A DNA stretch of 64,000 bases, taken from NCBI RefSeq assembly GCF_001620365.2, contig NZ_LQMT02000032.1, positions 314,577-378,576 of the forward strand. Reading direction: 5' to 3'. Positions 26,143 through 34,179 of the stretch are shown piece by piece. Below the pieces are notes generated by a model. It had not been told where the DNA came from. It did no database searches and saw only the letters and a program-made list of their open reading frames with translations. The DNA comes from Amycolatopsis keratiniphila subsp. keratiniphila. Lineage in GTDB: Bacteria; Actinomycetota; Actinomycetes; Mycobacteriales; Pseudonocardiaceae. The number at the start of each line of letters is the position of its first letter. The first letter of the stretch is position 1. A program made the translations under genes and the position numbers.

Positions 26143-27329
26143 CCGCGGTGCTCCTCACCTTCGCGTGGGCGGTCCCGCTGTCGGAGCGGGAGGCCGGGAA
26201 GGTGCTGGACGGCGGACGGGACCGCGGCCTGCTGGCCCACCTCGACGGGAAACTCGGCGACGAGTGGACGGCGGCGGAGAACTTCCTGGCCAGTTACACC
26301 ACACCGCCGCGAAGACGGGTGCTGCGCAAACGCAGGCTCGCGATCCGCGCCGGCGAGACCAGCCTGCCGTGCGAACTCGTCGTCACCTGGCATCCCGCGT
26401 ATCACGCGATGACGCTGGTCCTCGCCACCACGATCACCGGCGCGGCGGCGGGCGGGCCCGCCGCCGAGTTCGACCTCGCCATCGCGATCCTGCAAAGCCT
26501 TCAGGGCCGGGAGGCGTCGAACGGGGAACGAGGGCTGCACGGCGCTTACGGCGAGAAGACGTTCCCGTCGCTGCTCAAGGCCGTCACCCATGTCTTCGAG
26601 GACCTGACCAAGGGCTGCGGCCTCACCGAAGGGCTCGGCCGCAAGGGCTGGTGTGTCGAGCTGCGCTCCCACGACGGGCATCCGCCCGCCCAGCGGGTCG
26701 CCTCCGACCCCCGGCCGTTCTACGGGCTGGCGACGAGCGACGAGGGCTGGCGGTTCGTGCCCCGCGAGGTCGCCAGGGACGCGCTCGGCCCGTCGTGGGG
26801 CACGCGGTCGTTCGTCGCCGCGTACACGATGGCGGGCGGGATCGTCTGTCTCAACAGCAAGGACGCCGAATACGTCGAGCACCAGGCCGAGCTGACGCGC
26901 GGCCCGTTCGGCGACGCCGAGCCGTATTTCGGCATCGACAGCGAGATCGGCGGGCTCGACCACGGGATGCTCTTCATCCTCGAACGGGTGCTGATCCGGA
27001 TGGCGCTGGCCGACCAGTGGCTGGCGTCGATGAAGAGGACCGGGAGCCGCACCCGGCTGTTGCGCGGCTCGCTCGACGACATCCTCGAAATGCTGCATTC
27101 GGTGCTGCCGCCCGAGATCGACTCGCTGGAGCGCCGCCTGGTCACCAGCATGGGCGTGGAGCGGATCATCGCCCAGCTCGACCGCCAGGCCGAGGCGATG
27201 GACGAAGAGACCAGGTACGCCTACGAGAACACGGTGAGCGCGCGGGTCACGCGGCTCACCGTGGTGACCGTCGTGCTGACGGTCGTCACCATCGTCCTCG
27301 GGGTCCTGCAGGTGCTCGTCTCACTCTGA
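26139..27329 (+). CDS. Unrecognised protein with C-terminal membrane anchor
   Basis: A 396-residue protein I cannot place. The first 290 residues look soluble, with conserved-looking blocks (GLHGAYGEKTFPSLLKAVTHVFEDL, WGTRSFVAAYTMAGG). Residues about 300-365 are a long helical segment (LDDILEMLHSVLPPEIDSLERRL), and the end is one strong membrane helix (about 370-394). The helix-plus-anchor end recalls CorA-like proteins, but the GMN motif is missing and there is only one clear helix. Coupled to the methyltransferase by ATGA. Its end overlaps the convergent small membrane gene by 9 bp. Confidence 0.75.
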   Translation: MTAVLLTFAWAVPLSEREAGKVLDGGRDRGLLAHLDGKLGDEWTAAENFLASYTTPPRRRVLRKRRLAIRAGETSLPCELVVTWHPAYHAMTLVLATTITGAAAGGPAAEFDLAIAILQSLQGREASNGERGLHGAYGEKTFPSLLKAVTHVFEDLTKGCGLTEGLGRKGWCVELRSHDGHPPAQRVASDPRPFYGLATSDEGWRFVPREVARDALGPSWGTRSFVAAYTMAGGIVCLNSKDAEYVEHQAELTRGPFGDAEPYFGIDSEIGGLDHGMLFILERVLIRMALADQWLASMKRTGSRTRLLRGSLDDILEMLHSVLPPEIDSLERRLVTSMGVERIIAQLDRQAEAMDEETRYAYENTVSARVTRLTVVTVVLTVVTIVLGVLQVLVSL

Positions 27330-27530
27330 CCGGCGGCGCTGCTTGCGGGCGCGTTCGGCGAACAGCACCCCCACCCCCGCGGCCACCATCAAGGCGCTTG
27401 CCACCACGTGCATCCCCGGCGGGAGCAGGTGGAGCTGGACGAACCAGCTCGGGTTGTTGCTCCCCAGCAACCTGTTGATCAGCCCGCCCCCGCCCTGCAC
27501 CAGCAGGAGGATCCCCAGCAGTTCGATCAT
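27321..27530 (-). CDS. Small membrane protein
   Basis: A 69-residue protein with two hydrophobic helices (MIELLGILLLVQGGGGLI and GMHVVASALMVAAGVGVLF) and a basic tail RARKQRRR. Function unknown. ATG 27530 overlaps the stop of the upstream membrane gene in ATGA, so the pair is co-translated. Its 3' end overlaps the plus-strand gene by 9 bp. Confidence 0.72.
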   Translation of the reverse strand: MIELLGILLLVQGGGGLINRLLGSNNPSWFVQLHLLPPGMHVVASALMVAAGVGVLFAERARKQRRRSE

Positions 27531-28111
27531 CGTCGTACCCCTTCCCCGACCTTGTCCTTGGGTGACAACTCCTGCCACAGCGGCCCGGTGGCGAACCAGA
27601 TGGCGGTCACGACCCCCAGCCGTGGCAGCCAGCCCCACAACGGGTCGACCTGTGCGGTGCCACCCGCCATGGCGATCAGCAGGAGCAGCACCCCGGCGGC
27701 CAGCCCGCAGGCCAGCACGCATTTGAACCAGTCACGCCATTCGGCGCGCAGCTTCTCCCGGCCCCTCGGTTTGGGCGGCGGTGGCGGCCCGCCCGCGAAC
27801 CGGTGCGCGAACCGCACGTCGGCCCACTTGATCATCGAATGCCCGAACACCACGCTGAAGCCCAGGTACACCGCGGCGAGGCCGTGCACGAAATTCGCCG
27901 TGGCCCCGTTGCGCAGATCGACGACGGTCGCGACCAGCACGACGATGTCGATCACCGGGGTCAGGAGCAGCAGCGCGACACCGGTGCGCTTGAGCTTGAG
28001 CGGATAGCGGGCCACGAGGCCGGCGAGGATGGCGACCCAGAAACCGATCTCCCCGCCGGCGATCACGGCCGCCATCGGGTTTTCCGCGATGAAGTCCCAG
28101 ATCTTGTTCAC
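27527..28111 (-). CDS. Hypothetical polytopic membrane protein
   Basis: A 194-residue protein with about six hydrophobic helices: MAAVIAGGEIGFWVAILAG, GVALLLLTPVIDIVVLVATVV, AVYLGFSVVFGH and two more after residue 130. A proline-rich loop (PPPPPKPRG) separates the halves. No family is assigned. GTG 28111 (VNKIWDF) is the probable start, since upstream sequence is proline/arginine-rich and unlike a membrane protein N-terminus. Coupled to the small membrane gene; divergent from the sensor kinase across 110 bp. Confidence 0.72.
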   Translation of the reverse strand: MNKIWDFIAENPMAAVIAGGEIGFWVAILAGLVARYPLKLKRTGVALLLLTPVIDIVVLVATVVDLRNGATANFVHGLAAVYLGFSVVFGHSMIKWADVRFAHRFAGGPPPPPKPRGREKLRAEWRDWFKCVLACGLAAGVLLLLIAMAGGTAQVDPLWGWLPRLGVVTAIWFATGPLWQELSPKDKVGEGVRR

Positions 28112-28221
28112 GAGCCGAGTCTGTCCCGGGAGACGGCGGGGCCGCGTCGGCGTAGGGCACGAGATCACCGTCATCAGTTCGTAGGACCCCGTGACGGGTG
28201 CCGGTGTGCTGGGATGGAACG

Positions 28222-29400
28222 GTGCCCACGTTCGTCCCGCGCCTGAACCACCTCGCCGAATGGAAACAGGACCTCGTCATCGCCTTCGGCACCTGGGTCC
28301 TCGGCGTGCTGGTCTACCTCAGCGGGATGCACGTGCTGCTCAACGGCAAGGACGACACGCCACTGTGGATCCGGCTGACCGAGCTGACCGTGTTGTGCCT
28401 CCTGCAACTACTGCGCCGCAAGGTCCCTTTAGGACTGCTGTGCGGGCTCATCGTCCTCGCCGTGGACATCGTGTTCGGTCCCTCGCTGCCGATCTTCGTC
28501 ATCTTCACCGACTTCCTCTACGCGACGACGCTGTACGGCTCACGACGGGTCAGCCGGGTGATGATCGGCGTCGTCGCGGTCGGGACGCTCGCGGCGGTCT
28601 GCCTGGCGCTCCTCTTCTCCGCGCAGTGGCGTACGGCGATCCTCGTCGCGTTCGCGTTCCTGCCGTTCCTGGTCACCCCGGTGTGGTGGGCGGCCAACGT
28701 CCGTCAGCAGCGGGACATCGCCCACAACGAGCGGGCGAACGCGGTCCAACTGGCCACGATCGGCGAACTGGACCGGAAGGCCGCCGTGGCCGGGGAACGG
28801 TCGAAGATGGCGCGGGATCTGCACGACGTCATCGCCGGGCATCTCTCGGCGATCGCGATCCAGTCCGAAGCCGCGCTGTCGATGGCCACCGCCGACCCGA
28901 AGCTGTCCAGGAAGGTGCTGGAATCGGTGCGGGAGAACAGTGTCAGCGCACTGGAGGAGATGCGCGCGATGATCGGGCTGCTGCGCGCGGACACCGAGAT
29001 CGAGCCGACCGCGCCCGCCCGGCTGGCCGAACTGTCCAAACTGGTCGAATCGGCGCGGGCGAGCGGGCTGGCGGTCGAGCTCGGCGCGGTGCCGGACCCG
29101 TCCGCCGACCTGCCGGCCGCGGTCGACCTGACCGCGTACCGGATCGCGCAGGAGGCGCTGACCAACGCGATGAAACACGCTCCCGGCGGGCGGGCCGTCC
29201 TCGACGTCCGGTCGAGCGGCGGCATACTCACCGTCGAGGTGCGCAACGATCTTCAGCCGGGCCGTCCCGGCGACGGCGGGACCGGCCTCGGCCTGCTGAA
29301 CATGCGGGAACGCGCCGCCGCGGTGGGCGGCACCTTCACCGCCGGGCCGTCCGGCGGTCGCTGGCTGGTCCGCGCCGAACTGCCTCTGGAGGGGTCTTGA
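28222..29400 (+). CDS. NarL-family sensor histidine kinase
   Basis: Membrane sensor kinase of 392 residues that phosphorylates the response regulator encoded next to it. The first 160 residues hold about five membrane helices. Then comes a HisKA_3 domain with phospho-acceptor His201 (KMARDLHDVIAGHL), and a HATPase domain with the N box RIAQEALTNAMKHA and G box GTGLGLLNMRERA. GTG 28222 (VPTFVPRL) is chosen; GTG 28198 in frame is possible. Stop and next start overlap in TTGA. Signal and target genes are not evident. Confidence 0.9.
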   Translation: MPTFVPRLNHLAEWKQDLVIAFGTWVLGVLVYLSGMHVLLNGKDDTPLWIRLTELTVLCLLQLLRRKVPLGLLCGLIVLAVDIVFGPSLPIFVIFTDFLYATTLYGSRRVSRVMIGVVAVGTLAAVCLALLFSAQWRTAILVAFAFLPFLVTPVWWAANVRQQRDIAHNERANAVQLATIGELDRKAAVAGERSKMARDLHDVIAGHLSAIAIQSEAALSMATADPKLSRKVLESVRENSVSALEEMRAMIGLLRADTEIEPTAPARLAELSKLVESARASGLAVELGAVPDPSADLPAAVDLTAYRIAQEALTNAMKHAPGGRAVLDVRSSGGILTVEVRNDLQPGRPGDGGTGLGLLNMRERAAAVGGTFTAGPSGGRWLVRAELPLEGS

Positions 29401-30059
29401 GCGACGGGAACATCAGGGTGCTGGTCGCCGACGACCACGGCGCGATCCGGGCCGGGCTGATGATGATCCTCGGCAACGCCGAGGGCATCGAGGTGGTCGG
29501 CGAGGCCGCGGACGGCGCCATCGCCGTCCGCCAGGCGAAGGCGCTGAAGCCGGACGTCGTGCTGATGGACGTGCGGATGCCCGGGGTCGACGGCATCGCG
29601 GCCACCCGGGAACTGACCGCCGAAGGACTGTGCGAGGTCCTCGTGCTCACCACCTTCGATCTCGACGAATACGTCCACGCCGCGCTGCGGGCGGGCGCGG
29701 CCGGGTTCCTGCTGAAGTCGGTGGAGGCGTCACGGCTGATCGAGGCGGTGAAACTGGTCGCGGCGGGCGAAGGAGTGCTCGCGCCGCAGGTCACGCGGAA
29801 GCTGATCGCCGCGTTCGCCGCCGGGACCCGTGAACCTGCCGCCGTCCCCGCAGGGCTCGAAGACCTGACCGAACGCGAACGCGAGGTGCTGGCGTGCCTG
29901 GGCGGCGGCCTGTCCAACGCGCAGATCGGCACGCGGCTGCACATCGGCGAGACCACGGTGAAGACACACGTCTCCCGGGTGCTGACGAAACTGGGGCTGC
30001 GGTCACGCGTGCAGGCGGCGATCCTGGCGCAGGAGAACGGTGTCTTACTGGAGGAGTGA
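29397..30059 (+). CDS. NarL/LuxR-type response regulator
   Basis: A 220-residue transcription factor. The receiver domain (about 5-120) has acidic D12/D13 and phospho-acceptor Asp58 in VVLMDVRMPG. The C-terminal LuxR helix-turn-helix reads LTEREREVLACLGGGLSNAQIG to TTVKTHVSRVLTKLG. The start is an unusual TTG at 29397, supported by GGAGGGG four bases upstream and by the 4-bp overlap with the kinase stop. A GTG further in (about 29418) would delete the first strand of the receiver. Confidence 0.93.
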   Translation: MSDGNIRVLVADDHGAIRAGLMMILGNAEGIEVVGEAADGAIAVRQAKALKPDVVLMDVRMPGVDGIAATRELTAEGLCEVLVLTTFDLDEYVHAALRAGAAGFLLKSVEASRLIEAVKLVAAGEGVLAPQVTRKLIAAFAAGTREPAAVPAGLEDLTEREREVLACLGGGLSNAQIGTRLHIGETTVKTHVSRVLTKLGLRSRVQAAILAQENGVLLEE

Positions 30060-30087
30060 ACTCCCACCACGACTGTCGCGCGTGGGC

Positions 30088-30134
30088 TGAAGGCTCCCTT
30101 CACCGCGTCTGATGCGGCGAAAGCTCCCTTCGCC
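30088..30134 (+). terminator. Twin small hairpins after the two-component operon
   Basis: TGAAGG-CTC-CCTTCA (30088-30102) and GGCGAA (30116-30121) with TTCGCC (30129-30134) form two consecutive hairpins that share the loop-side string CTCCCTT. They lie between the regulator stop and the permease start and probably end transcription. Confidence 0.5.
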
Positions 30135-30196
30135 TCCGCCGGGTACCGATCCCACCGATCTGCGAGGTGGACGGCGATCTTCTAGCGTGACCCTTC

Positions 30197-31654
30197 ATGC
30201 GGCGAACTCTGGACGTGGACGAGGTCCTGAAACGGCAGGATTCCGGTGAGCTGAAACGCCGCCTGCACGGGCGCGACCTGATCGGGTTCGGGGTCGGCAT
30301 CATCATCGGCACCGGCATCTTCACCCTCGCCGGGGTCGAGGCGAAGACCCACGCGGGCCCGTCGGTGACGCTGTCGTTCGTGCTCGGCGCCGTCGTGGCC
30401 GGGATGGCCGCCCTCTGTTACGCCGAACTCGCCTCCAGCGTGCCGACGGCCGGAAGCGCCTACACCTACGCCTTCGCCACCCTCGGCGAGACCTTCGCCT
30501 GGATCATCGGCTGGGACCTGCTGCTCGAATTCGCCCTCGGCGCGGCCGTCGTGTCCCGCGGCTGGTCCGGCTATCTCGCGAATCTGATGGGGCTCTCCCC
30601 CGACTGGTTCGGCGAAGACGCGAAGGTCAACATAGGCGCGGTCGTGATCATCGCCGTGCTGACCGTGATCGCCGTCCTCGGCATCAAGGAGTCGGCGCGG
30701 GTGACGAATCTGCTCGTGCTGGTCAAGGTCGCGGTGTGCGTGCTGATCCTCGCGGTCGGCGTGTTCTACATCCGCGGCGAGAACCTCACCCCGTTCATCC
30801 CGGCCGCGCAGCCGCCGACGGAGACCGCCGGGACACTGCATCAGCCGATCGTGCAAGCCGCGCTCGGGCTCGAACAGTCCGTCTACGGCATCGCCGGGAT
30901 GGTGACCGCCGCGGCCGTCGTCTTCTTCGCCTACACCGGTTTCGAGGCGCTCGCCAACCTCGGCGAGGAGACCGTGAACCCGAAACGCGATCTGCGGGTC
31001 GGCATCCTCGGCGCGCTCGGCGTCTGCGCGCTGCTCTACATCGGCGTCTCGCTGGTGCTGACCGGGATGGTCCCGTTCGCCGAGATCGACGCGGGCGCCC
31101 CGCTCGCCGACGCCTTCGACCGGGTCGGCCAGCACTGGGTGGGCGCGCTGATCTCGCTCGGCGCCGTCACCGGGCTGACGTCGGTGATGATGGTGGAGCT
31201 GGTGACGATCGGCCGGATCGGCTTCGCGATGGGCCGCGACGGGCTGCTGCCGAAGAAGTTCGGCACGGCGCATCCGCGCTGGGGCACCCCGCACCGGATG
31301 ACCATCGCCGGCGCGGTGCTGATCGCGGCGCTGGCCGCGTTCGTCCCGATCTCCGAACTCGCCGACATGGTCAGCATCGGCGCCCTCTCGGCGATGATCA
31401 TCGTCGCGCTGGCCGTCCCGGTGCTGCGCAAACGGCGGCCGGACCTGGAGCGCCCGTTCACCGTGCCGTTCTCGCCGTATCTGCCCATCGTGGCGGCGCT
31501 GGCGTGCTTCTACCTGATGCTGAACCTCGACGTGATGACGTGGCTGCGGTTCGCCGCGTGGCTGGGCCTCGGCATGCTGATCTATCTCTTCTACGGGCGC
31601 AAACATTCCCGCTTCGCGAAGGACGAGCTCAGCTCCACAGACCGGCCGTCGTGA
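30197..31654 (+). CDS. APC-family cationic-type amino-acid permease
   Basis: A 485-residue membrane protein with about 12-13 helices. The first helix has the APC substrate motif GFGVGIIIGTGIFTLAG, and there is a conserved TGFEALANLGEETVNPKRD loop as in CAT/YfnA-type permeases. It imports amino acids by proton symport; the specific substrate is unknown. ATG 30197 has a TCTAGC box about 13 bp upstream, so a very short leader is likely. Its 3' end overlaps the convergent gene by 26 bp. Confidence 0.9.
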   Translation: MRRTLDVDEVLKRQDSGELKRRLHGRDLIGFGVGIIIGTGIFTLAGVEAKTHAGPSVTLSFVLGAVVAGMAALCYAELASSVPTAGSAYTYAFATLGETFAWIIGWDLLLEFALGAAVVSRGWSGYLANLMGLSPDWFGEDAKVNIGAVVIIAVLTVIAVLGIKESARVTNLLVLVKVAVCVLILAVGVFYIRGENLTPFIPAAQPPTETAGTLHQPIVQAALGLEQSVYGIAGMVTAAAVVFFAYTGFEALANLGEETVNPKRDLRVGILGALGVCALLYIGVSLVLTGMVPFAEIDAGAPLADAFDRVGQHWVGALISLGAVTGLTSVMMVELVTIGRIGFAMGRDGLLPKKFGTAHPRWGTPHRMTIAGAVLIAALAAFVPISELADMVSIGALSAMIIVALAVPVLRKRRPDLERPFTVPFSPYLPIVAALACFYLMLNLDVMTWLRFAAWLGLGMLIYLFYGRKHSRFAKDELSSTDRPS

Positions 31655-32297
31655 TCGCGGCGACGGCGGCCTCGGTGTCGCCATCGTCCACCACGACCAG
31701 CATCCGCTTCAGCGCCGCGGCCATCCATTCCACCGGCTGGTCGTGCAAACCGTTGTCCCCCAACGACGGATAACCGTCCATAATGGACACCAAGGTGCCC
31801 TCGGCACCGATCCGCATCCCGGCGGCCAGCACGTGATGCCCGGCGGGCGGACGCCAGCGTGACGACCACAGCGGCGGGATCCCGGTGTCGAGATAGTCGA
31901 GCAGTGCTCGCGCCGGGGTGTCGTGCGCGCCGAATTCGCCCGCGTCGACCTCCGCGATCAACGCGACCCTCGGCAGCCGCCACAGCGCCGCCAGGAGCAT
32001 GAACAACGAATGCGGAGCCCAGTTCCCGGTGGCGGGCACGGCGACGAGCCGCCCGCCCGACAGCGTTTCGATCGCCCGCGCGAGGCCTTCGTACTTGGTG
32101 CCCGCCAGCGCCGCGACCTCGTCCTGGCCCGCGACGTCGAAACCCGCCGCGCGGAGGGCGGCCAGCGCGGTGAACGGCCCGGCCAGCCCGTCCCGCTGCG
32201 GCAGTTCGGCCCGTGCGACGGCGACGAGGTGCTCGCCCCCTGGCAGCCAGCGGCGATCGGACAGCCCCGTCCGGTCGCCGTCGATTCCGGACGACAT
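31629..32297 (-). CDS. C39-peptidase-like fold protein lacking the expected cysteine
   Basis: A 222-residue protein. The layout LPQRDGLAGPFTALAALRAAGFDV to DEVAALAGT (residues 32-67) followed by GHHVLAAG (His154/155) and SIMDGYP (Asp174) resembles papain-like C39 peptidases, in which Gln, Cys, His and Asp line the site. Gln34 is present, but the position of the catalytic Cys is Ala39. It is thus probably a non-catalytic member or a pseudoenzyme; this is inference from pattern. ATG 32297 overlaps the GNAT stop (TGATG), and the 3' end overlaps the permease gene by 26 bp. Confidence 0.68.
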   Translation of the reverse strand: MSSGIDGDRTGLSDRRWLPGGEHLVAVARAELPQRDGLAGPFTALAALRAAGFDVAGQDEVAALAGTKYEGLARAIETLSGGRLVAVPATGNWAPHSLFMLLAALWRLPRVALIAEVDAGEFGAHDTPARALLDYLDTGIPPLWSSRWRPPAGHHVLAAGMRIGAEGTLVSIMDGYPSLGDNGLHDQPVEWMAAALKRMLVVVDDGDTEAAVAAITTAGLWS

Positions 32298-32713
32298 CAG
32301 TCTTCGAACGTCCACGACTGCATGATGAACGGCCCGTCGTTCGACGCACCGGCCGAGGTGTAGGTCGCCAGCGCGGCCTTGTTGTCCGTTTCGACCCCGA
32401 CCCACATCCCTCGGCAGCCGCGCTCCCGCGCGATACCGGCCAGCGCGTCGACGAGGTCGCGGCCGATCCCGCGCCGCTGGTAGTCCGGGCTGACGTCGAG
32501 TTCGTTGAGGAACATCTCGGTGCCCTTGTCCGGATGCGTCACCTCGGTACCGGTGATCATCCCCGCGGGTTCGCCGTCCTCGTAGGCGATGAGGAGGTGG
32601 TTCTCCTCCCCCGCGAGGAACTTCTCGGACGCCTCCCGTTGCGCGGGGCCGTCGAACAGATGCTGAGCGGCGACGACCTCCTCGACGGTGCCCGCCCGCC
32701 GGATCTCGGCCAC
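32297..32713 (-). CDS. GNAT-family N-acetyltransferase
   Basis: Acetyl-CoA-dependent N-acetyltransferase of 138 residues, similar in layout to AAC(3)-I-type aminoglycoside acetyltransferases. It opens with VAEIRRAGTVEEVVAAQHLFD, has the motif A loop DYQRRGIGRDLV (acetyl-CoA pyrophosphate) and ends with YTSAGASNDGPFIM. GTG 32713 is chosen because GGGAGGA lies just upstream and the domain begins there; GTG 32740 or ATG 32782 are possible. Lies in a minus-strand cluster between the DMT exporter and the C39-like gene. Substrate unknown. Confidence 0.82.
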   Translation of the reverse strand: MAEIRRAGTVEEVVAAQHLFDGPAQREASEKFLAGEENHLLIAYEDGEPAGMITGTEVTHPDKGTEMFLNELDVSPDYQRRGIGRDLVDALAGIARERGCRGMWVGVETDNKAALATYTSAGASNDGPFIMQSWTFED

Positions 32714-32759
32714 GTGTCCTCCCGGTGCTGAAAGCGCCACAGACCGCTCAGTATCCCGC

Positions 32760-33629
32760 TCAGAGGGGCGCCGAGTCATCACGTTTCCCCGGAGAGCGCA
32801 GCGCCACCCCGGCGACGACGGCCAGCGTGCCGAGTGCCTCGGGCAGGGCCGGGACCTGACGGAGCCAGAGGAAGCCGATCACCCCCGCCGTGACCGGCAG
32901 CAACGCGAGCAGCAGCGCGAACCGCGCCTGCCCGGCCTTGCGCAGGACCACTTGGTCGAGCGCGTACGGCACGACGGTCGAGAGCACGCCCACCCCGACA
33001 CCGAGCAGCAGCAAACGTGGCGAACCCCACACCGCCCCGGTGCCGAGCGCCAGCGGCGACAGCACCACGGTGCCGACCGCGAAGCCGACGGCCAGCCCGT
33101 CGATCCCGTTCCCGCCGACCGCGACGCGCTTCCCGAGCAGGATGTACCCGGCCCAGGCGGCTGCCGCGCCAAGGGCGAACAGCACGCCGAGCAGGCTGCC
33201 TTCGAGCCGGACGTCCGCGATGGCGACCACCCCGGCCGCCACCAGCAGCAGCGCGAGGACGTCGCGACGGGTCCGCGAGCCGAACGCGGCGACCACCACG
33301 GGCCCGGCGAACTCGAGGGCGACCGCGGTGCCCAGCGGCAGCCGCGCGATCGCCTCGTAGAAGAGCACGTTCATCCCGGCGGTCACGACACCGAAGGCGC
33401 CCGCGAGCAGGAACGTGCGGCCGGTCCACGCGGAGCGGGGTGGCCTGCGCCACGCGAGGAGGACCACCGCCGCCCCGAGACAGCGGAGCCAGGCCACCCC
33501 CGCGGGGGAGGCGACCGAAAAGAGACCTACGGCGACGGCCGCACCGGCGTACATCGAAATTCCGCTGAGAACGAACAAGACCGGCGCAGGCACGCTCGCG
33601 ACACGGTTCCGGACGACTGCGATTCCCAC
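32760..33629 (-). CDS. EamA/DMT-superfamily exporter
   Basis: A 289-residue membrane protein with ten helices in two EamA repeats (about 15-145 and 155-285), similar to RhtA-type amino-acid/metabolite exporters. Typical strings are GAFGVVTAGMNVLFYEAIARLPLGTAVALEF in the first repeat and ALLLALLPVTAGVIGFLWLRQ in the second. GTG 33629 is used. It heads the minus-strand cluster with the acetyltransferase and C39-like genes. Substrate not evident. Confidence 0.88.
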   Translation of the reverse strand: MGIAVVRNRVASVPAPVLFVLSGISMYAGAAVAVGLFSVASPAGVAWLRCLGAAVVLLAWRRPPRSAWTGRTFLLAGAFGVVTAGMNVLFYEAIARLPLGTAVALEFAGPVVVAAFGSRTRRDVLALLLVAAGVVAIADVRLEGSLLGVLFALGAAAAWAGYILLGKRVAVGGNGIDGLAVGFAVGTVVLSPLALGTGAVWGSPRLLLLGVGVGVLSTVVPYALDQVVLRKAGQARFALLLALLPVTAGVIGFLWLRQVPALPEALGTLAVVAGVALRSPGKRDDSAPL

Positions 33630-33893
33630 CCCTGCATGGTGCCTGACATGGGAAAAGAGCCTTCGGCGGGGAGTCTTCTCCCACGTTGCGTGATTACGCT
33701 ACGGCATCCGAGGTAATTACCAGTGACAAATGAGACACCCGCACGGGAACACTTGCGGGCCGCCAAACGTCTGGAAGAGTGGAAGCACGAACACGGCGGG
33801 GCCGGGAACGAACGTTGCCGGCATCAGTGCCGAAGTGGTCGTAGCTGGATCGATGGCACCGGGCCACCGGTGCCGGGACGGAGGGAGACTCCA

Positions 33894-34073
33894 ATGACTT
33901 CACCGACGCTCACCCGCCCCGAACTGACCGCTGCCGACCGATGCGACCGGTGTGGAGCTGCAGCCCAGGTTCGAGCCATTCTCAGCACCGGTGGCGAGTT
34001 GCTCTTCTGTGGTCACCACGCCCGCGCACACGAGACGAAGCTCAAGGAAATGTCCGCGGACATTCAGCGGTAA
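33894..34073 (+). CDS. DUF7455-like small zinc-ribbon protein
   Basis: A 59-residue protein with a compact zinc site, CDRCGAAA (Cys17, Cys20) and FCGHHARAH (Cys39 and two His). Similar small proteins are common next to sigma-factor regions in actinobacteria; function unknown. ATG 33894 follows GGAGGGAG at good spacing. A strong terminator lies 20 bp downstream, suggesting a well-expressed single gene. The 264 bp upstream contain no other gene. Confidence 0.82.
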   Translation: MTSPTLTRPELTAADRCDRCGAAAQVRAILSTGGELLFCGHHARAHETKLKEMSADIQR

Positions 34074-34093
34074 CCCACCAGTCCACGACCACC

Positions 34094-34140
34094 GGCGGCC
34101 GGCTACTCCCCTCGGGGAGAGAGCCGGCCGCCCTGTTTTT
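34094..34140 (+). terminator. Rho-independent terminator
   Basis: GGCGGCCGGCT (34094-34104) and AGCCGGCCGCC (34122-34132) are perfect 11-nt arms; the loop holds a second small stem (CTCCCC/GGGGAG). CTGTTTTT follows. Confidence 0.93.
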
Positions 34141-34150
34141 GTCGTTCAAA

Positions 34151-34173
34151 AACATACAGACAGCATGTATGTT
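34151..34173. promoter_or_regulatory. TetR-type operator overlapping the hydrolase promoter
   Basis: AACATACA (34151-34158) and TGTATGTT (34166-34173) are perfect 8-bp arms with a 7-bp centre. The right arm contains TATGTT, a -10 box ending six bases before ATG 34180. Binding here by the TetR protein encoded downstream would block its own operon. Confidence 0.75.
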
Positions 34174-34179
34174 GGTTCC

